A stretch of 17,037 bases of DNA from Alphaproteobacteria bacterium UBA6189 (GTDB lineage: Bacteria > Pseudomonadota > Alphaproteobacteria > Rickettsiales > UBA3002). Shown piece by piece: positions 13,513-17,037 of the stretch (position 1 is the stretch's first letter; the number at the start of each line of letters is the position of its first letter). The position numbers and the translations under genes are program-made. The notes beneath the pieces were generated by a model, which saw only the letters and a list, made by a program, of their open reading frames with translations, was not told where the DNA came from and did no database searches. The stretch spans positions 8,850 through 25,886 of the forward strand of contig DITH01000154.1 of the NCBI GenBank assembly GCA_002422745.1. Reading direction: 5' to 3'.

Positions 13513-14364
13513 ATGAGTAAAAAAACATCATCGCAGCAGCTCGAAGAAGGGCTCGGTCTCTGGCATGCATGGCTGGAGAACGGCGCACTGCGCGCGCAGG
13601 AGCCGATTTATCTGCCGATGAAGGTGGCGGCGCGAGTAACATCCGATTTTGGCGAACGCGATATTGCACAAGGCAAAGTGGGGCGCAGCACCAACCATCA
13701 GGGGATCGATCTCGTCCCGGCGGACGGTGCGGCGACGGCCGATATTGTGGCGGCAAACCATTCCATGGTGCTGTTTCGCGGGTGGTATAATGCCATGCTT
13801 GGCGAGGCGGTGATTACCGGCAGCGCCGATGGGCGGACGATCGTAGTGTACGGACATCTGGAAAAAGGCAGTGCGGATCATCTCGATATTGGCGACACGC
13901 TAAACCGCGAAGACCCGATCGGTATGCTGGGGGCGTCGGGCAATGCGACGGGGCGCTGCCTGCATTTTCTCGTGCGCCAGACCGACCGGCAAGTGGATGT
14001 CGAGCGGATCATCGATGATGCCGGGCACGAAACCGTGCAGCTAACAAGCTGGCGGCCGGGCGAATATAAAATTGCCGGCGATGGCGTGCGGGCGTTGTTT
14101 GCGCGCTATACCAATTTCGCGGTGGTGGAGCCCAAAGTGAACGGGTCGCCGGTAAAGACAGAAGCAGTGCTGCTACCGCACAGCCGGTTTCAATTTGGGG
14201 ATACCATGCAGGAAGTGGTGACATATGCCCACGACGCGATCGGTGATCTACTTGAAGGGTTACGCAGCAAGGGCGTATTCGGCAGCGATCCCGTCGAGCC
14301 CGTTACGGCGCCAGACGTGCCGAAAGCAAGCAAATCCCCCGCGCGGACGGTAGGTTCGCCCTAA
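13513..14364 (+). CDS. M23 (LytM-fold) peptidase-like protein with altered HxH motif
   Basis: A 283-residue protein with an M23 domain at residues about 38-165. M23 enzymes are zinc endopeptidases that cut peptidoglycan cross-bridges. His 62 and Asp 66 (NHQGIDL, the HxxxD zinc motif) and His 115 (YGHL) are present. The HxH motif reads Cys 149-Leu-His 151: the zinc-binding His is kept but the first His, normally catalytic, is Cys. The protein may be inactive (an EnvC or NlpD-like activator role) or altered. It has no signal peptide and a disordered Pro/Ala/Lys C-terminus. The ATG is 20 bases after GTTAAAAC, with no ribosome binding site. It is followed after 38 bp by a second M23 gene, and rnpB is divergent upstream. 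Confidence 0.85.
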   Translation: MSKKTSSQQLEEGLGLWHAWLENGALRAQEPIYLPMKVAARVTSDFGERDIAQGKVGRSTNHQGIDLVPADGAATADIVAANHSMVLFRGWYNAMLGEAVITGSADGRTIVVYGHLEKGSADHLDIGDTLNREDPIGMLGASGNATGRCLHFLVRQTDRQVDVERIIDDAGHETVQLTSWRPGEYKIAGDGVRALFARYTNFAVVEPKVNGSPVKTEAVLLPHSRFQFGDTMQEVVTYAHDAIGDLLEGLRSKGVFGSDPVEPVTAPDVPKASKSPARTVGSP

Positions 14365-14396
14365 TTTACCTTTCATTAATGGTTGTGACCTAGAAT
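14365..14396 (+). promoter_or_regulatory. CtrA-like box with -10 before the second M23 gene
   Basis: TTTA (14365-14368), seven bases, TTAA (14376-14379), then 11 bases, then TAGAAT (14391-14396). Geometry is identical to the site at 11402-11433, with one base off the CtrA consensus in the first half and without the final C. The -10 ends six bases before the ATG at 14403. Confidence 0.45.
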
Positions 14397-14402
14397 AGGC
14401 CT

Positions 14403-16205
14403 ATGGCAACGACACAGACATATTTCAGTATCGGCGACCAGGGCAGCGGCATAAGCGAGCTTCAGCAGGCACTTGGGAGCATCTCCCATAATGGGCGGCC
14501 CATCTATAATGGGCCGATGGATGGCCAGTACAGCCCGGCGGTGGAGCAGGCGGTACGGCACTTCCAGTTCCTTTCCGGTCAGTCCATTACGGGCATGTGG
14601 GATGAGGCCAGCGCCACGGCCTTGGCCAATCCAAGTGCCAGCCTGCAATATATGATGCAGGGGGCGAATCGTGGACCCATGATGCTCTCGCCGGAAATTA
14701 CCACGCCGCACCAGCAAGTGCCCGAATCCGCGATGCAACCGGTAGAAATTGTGCGGCCGATTGAGGTGGCGCCGATGCAACTGGCGTCGGCCAGTCCTGC
14801 ACCGCAGATCGCGCCGCATTTATTAGTGCCGGTGGTCGCGCCGACGAAATTGCAGGCGATGCCGCATGTGGCGGATGCCGATTTACGCGAAGCAGGTACG
14901 AAACAGGCGCGGGTGCCATCCTATCGGCGGGGGGAAGTGAATTTCATTTCCGCGATTTTTCAGCGCCGCCCTCAGGTGCGCGCGGAGGAGCTGGTGCCGC
15001 TGGAGATTACGGAGTTACAGCGCACGTTGGAAAGCTCGAGTTTGGTGGCAGCACCGAGAACGGCCCAGCTTATTCCCGCCTCCCTGACGATGGCGCAGCA
15101 AACGCCACCGGTAACTGCGCAGCCCACGGCACCGCGCAAATCGGCCTCGGTGGATCGGAGTACCCCGTTAACGGCATTCGTAAAAGGATTGAAACACGAC
15201 CTGGAAGGGTGGGTGCCGGAAGTCCGTATCGGTGAAAAAAATGAAGCGGCGCCGAAAGGTGCCGATGTTCATGTGGAATCGTATGATCGCAACGACGGCC
15301 GGATTACCGGCCCGGAGCCGTGGCGCATTCCGAGCATTACTGTTGGCCCGATCACGACGCCGGAAATTCCTCTGAAATGGGAATTGCCGGGCACCAGCGC
15401 GTTTGATCGGCAACAAGCCTATATCGAAGCGAACGGCACAAGCAATAAGCGCATCGCGCCGATTGTTGAGAACGGTAAAATAGGGTCGCCATACGGTTGG
15501 CGGGTGCACCCGGTTACAGGAAAAGAACGACTGCATGGCGGGGCGGATATCCGTGGCAGTAGCCTCGAGGACAAACGGATTATCGCTCCTATCGGTGGAT
15601 TTGTGGAAGTGGATCGCAATAGCCGTGGTGCTGAAGGTGTCATGATCACCCTCTATGGCGATGACGGGAATAAGTATTACTTCATGCATATGGCGAAAGG
15701 GTCGATCCCGCCGGATATCAAGGATGGCGACCGTGTCGATATGGCGCAGCTCATCGGCAAAGTAGGCAATACGGGATTGTCGACCGGGCCGCATTTGCAT
15801 TTTGAAATTCGTAGGCCCGAAAGTCATCCGCCGCGCCATGCAAATGATTTTAAAGCGATTAATCCCGGCGATCTTTATCCCGGACGGTTCGGCCGGGGCA
15901 GTACTATTCATGCGGATGTGCGCCAACCCCTTACTACTGCGCAGGGGCTCAGCATCCAACTTGCTTCACATTCGCACGATACCCCCGATACGCTCATGGG
16001 ACGTATGCCCAATGGCCCGATTCCGTATGCGTCGATCTGGGGCAACCAGCCGCCAACCGATGCCAAGGTCACATTGACGAGCCTACCGGTTCAGCATCAT
16101 CCAGAAGCGCTGGGTGAGCTGCCCAGTCCGGCACGGCCGGCGACCCATACCACCCAGCCGAACCCATCGCTAGGCGGTGGCGGGAAAATCTCCAGCCTAC
16201 GGTAA
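14403..16205 (+). CDS. Modular M23 metallopeptidase with N-terminal PG-binding domain
   Basis: A 600-residue murein hydrolase. Residues about 10-75 form a PG_binding_1 domain (GDQGSGISELQQAL, MDGQYSPAVEQAVRHFQ). Residues 80-340 are a long Pro/Ala/Gln-rich linker of low complexity. Residues about 355-490 form a complete M23 domain: GSPYGWRVHPVTG, zinc ligands His 378 and Asp 382 (LHGGAD), His 429 (MHM), and His 464/His 466 (HLHFE). It should be an active peptidoglycan endopeptidase. The C-terminal 110 residues are a disordered tail. There is no Sec signal or membrane anchor at the N-terminus, so how it reaches the wall is unclear. It starts 38 bp after the M23-like gene with altered motif and may form a pair with it, although a promoter-like CtrA-type site lies in the gap. 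No Shine-Dalgarno is seen. Confidence 0.93.
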   Translation: MATTQTYFSIGDQGSGISELQQALGSISHNGRPIYNGPMDGQYSPAVEQAVRHFQFLSGQSITGMWDEASATALANPSASLQYMMQGANRGPMMLSPEITTPHQQVPESAMQPVEIVRPIEVAPMQLASASPAPQIAPHLLVPVVAPTKLQAMPHVADADLREAGTKQARVPSYRRGEVNFISAIFQRRPQVRAEELVPLEITELQRTLESSSLVAAPRTAQLIPASLTMAQQTPPVTAQPTAPRKSASVDRSTPLTAFVKGLKHDLEGWVPEVRIGEKNEAAPKGADVHVESYDRNDGRITGPEPWRIPSITVGPITTPEIPLKWELPGTSAFDRQQAYIEANGTSNKRIAPIVENGKIGSPYGWRVHPVTGKERLHGGADIRGSSLEDKRIIAPIGGFVEVDRNSRGAEGVMITLYGDDGNKYYFMHMAKGSIPPDIKDGDRVDMAQLIGKVGNTGLSTGPHLHFEIRRPESHPPRHANDFKAINPGDLYPGRFGRGSTIHADVRQPLTTAQGLSIQLASHSHDTPDTLMGRMPNGPIPYASIWGNQPPTDAKVTLTSLPVQHHPEALGELPSPARPATHTTQPNPSLGGGGKISSLR

Positions 16206-16241
16206 TAGTCCGTTTCGGACCCTGATTACGTTTCGCGGTAT

Positions 16242-16297
16242 GGATTGACTAATCCGGATATAATCCACTGTATTGTATAATTTTATGGTGTGCACAC
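16242..16297 (+). promoter_or_regulatory. Palindromes and TATAAT boxes, candidate mraZ promoter/operator region
   Basis: The mraZ leader begins with two adjacent palindromes, GGATTGACTAATCC (16242-16255) and GGATATAATCC (16256-16266), and a perfect GTGTGCACAC (16288-16297). TATAAT occurs at 16259-16264 and 16276-16281. TTGACT (16245-16250) could pair as -35 with TGTATT (16269-16274) at 18 bp. The exact start cannot be chosen by eye. Within the 408-bp gap 16206-16613 this is the upstream part; the stretch 16440-16600 shows only an A-rich run (16483-16498) and nothing else I recognise. Confidence 0.4.
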
Positions 16298-16346
16298 TGT
16301 ACCCGTAGAGCGGATAGGCAGAGCTTGTCCCCACCTCGGTTTATTG

Positions 16347-16422
16347 CCCAAATTCTCCCTTGACGAACCCAAGTTTTACCCATACTCTCCCAACTATTCC
16401 CAAGTTAGCCCAAAAATATCCA
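16347..16422 (-). promoter_or_regulatory. Array of MraZ-type repeats (TGGG every 10-11 bp)
   Basis: CCCA (TGGG on the minus strand) stands at 16347, 16368, 16379, 16389, 16399 and 16409, with CCCT at 16357 and TCCA at 16419. The last five steps are exactly 10 bp and the others 10-11 bp. MraZ of E. coli binds TGGGN repeats separated by 5 bp, i.e. with 10-bp period, in front of its own gene. The array ends 192 bp before the mraZ start and runs in the opposite orientation. It probably serves autoregulation of the dcw operon. Confidence 0.72.
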
Positions 16423-16613
16423 GGGAGCGGTTTGGGGGAGTCAGGTTCTTCTCGCACAGAATGGCTCTCTCAAGCTACTGAGATAAAAAATAAAAAAATC
16501 TGGGAATAAGCGGTCGTTCAGCCATCGGTGGATAGTTGGTCGATCGTTTGGGCGAATCGTCATAACCGCCGGGCGCGCTGTGGTGCCGGGCCAAGAAGGG
16601 GTGGGTCCTGGGA

Positions 16614-17037
16614 ATGCTGTTCCTTTCGACCTTTGAAAAATCGATCGATAAGAAGGGGCGCGTTTCGGTGCCGCCGACCTTCCGCGCCGTGCTGGCTGCG
16701 CAGCCCTTCAGTGGTATCGTCGTTTACGCCTCCTTCGTGCATGATTGTGTTGAGGCGTGCGGCATGGACCGTATGCAGAAACTCTACGAGCGCATCGAGT
16801 CGCTCGATCCGTTTTCGGAGGAGCGCGATGCGTTTGCGACGGCCATTCTGGGGGGCTCGGTGCAGCTGCCCTTCGACAGTGAAGGCCGTGTCGTGTTGCC
16901 GGAAGCGTTGATTAAAAAAGCCGGGCTGGAAAATGGCTGCGTGTTCGTGGGCAAAGGTGCGACGTTTGAAATCTGGGCCAAGGATGCGTTCGTGAAGCAC
17001 GAGGCGCAGGCTCGCGAGCTGGCCAAGAAACAGCGGC
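16614..17037 (+). CDS. mraZ: Transcriptional regulator MraZ (3' end outside window)
   Basis: MraZ is a ring-forming DNA-binding protein of the AbrB-like fold that represses the division and cell-wall cluster it heads. The 141 visible residues start MLFLSTFEKSIDKKGRVSVP. The two DxxxR motifs of the family are at 12-16 (DKKGR) and 88-92 (DSEGR). The usual length is about 145-160, so only a few residues are missing. The ATG at 16614 agrees with relatives; AAGGGG (16596-16601) is rather far upstream, and GGGA is next to the start. rsmH (mraW) and ftsL are expected next, outside the window. Upstream lie the candidate MraZ sites. Confidence 0.96.
   Translation, partial: MLFLSTFEKSIDKKGRVSVPPTFRAVLAAQPFSGIVVYASFVHDCVEACGMDRMQKLYERIESLDPFSEERDAFATAILGGSVQLPFDSEGRVVLPEALIKKAGLENGCVFVGKGATFEIWAKDAFVKHEAQARELAKKQR

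Noticed and set aside
15168..15959. A 263-codon frame antisense to the second M23 gene
   Set aside because: It covers the conserved M23 catalytic domain; the composition is that of a shadow frame.
16347..16422. CRISPR or integron-type repeat interpretation of the CCCA series
   Set aside because: Repeats are only 4 bp with 6-7 bp between, which fits a protein-binding array and not a spacer array.
16290..16481. A 63-codon frame in the mraZ leader
   Set aside because: It runs through the MraZ-type repeat array, giving a Ser/Pro/Tyr-periodic sequence caused by the 10-bp repeats, and lacks a ribosome site.

Overview
The window looks like chromosomal DNA of an alphaproteobacterium of moderate to high GC content. 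Several things point there: separate purS, purQ and purL genes; bolA downstream of purL; a gene of the DUF1476 family (ATPase inhibitor zeta, an alphaproteobacterial family) next to purC; rnpB between a murein amidase gene and mraZ; and a sequence matching the CtrA box TTAA-N7-TTAAC. I cannot name the genus. No tRNA, CRISPR array, transposase or integrase was seen.

Left part (1-6.9 kb): the 3' part of purL, then a large RTX calcium-binding protein with its own terminator, then bolA. On the minus strand follow a lone type IV pilin-like protein, an EamA-type exporter and two translationally coupled genes of unknown function. Middle part (7.0-11.8 kb): a DnaJ/TerB protein (minus), a possible small RNA with an orphan terminator, a small membrane protein, the F1-ATPase inhibitor zeta homologue (minus), then purC-purS-purQ in tight coupling. 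Small unknown genes follow, one of them behind a CtrA box. Right part (11.9-17.0 kb): a cell-wall block made of an Amidase_2/PG-binding protein, an unusually large rnpB (minus), two M23-family proteins, and the start of mraZ, the usual first gene of the division and cell-wall (dcw) cluster.

The main themes are two. Purine synthesis is present as purC, purS, purQ and purL (SAICAR and FGAM synthesis), but purL-bolA lies upstream of purCSQ instead of after purQ, with about 7.8 kb of other genes between. Cell-wall remodelling is present as three putative murein hydrolases without visible Sec signals, two of which show candidate CtrA-type or leaderless promoters, just before mraZ.

The most interesting non-coding signals are an expanded array of 10-11 bp spaced MraZ-type repeats before mraZ, a run of four hairpins between the amidase gene and rnpB, enlarged arms in rnpB, CtrA-type sites with matching geometry, and a TANNNT-N6-ATG arrangement at four genes that suggests leaderless mRNAs. 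Nothing seen amounts to a clearly new defence or mobile system.
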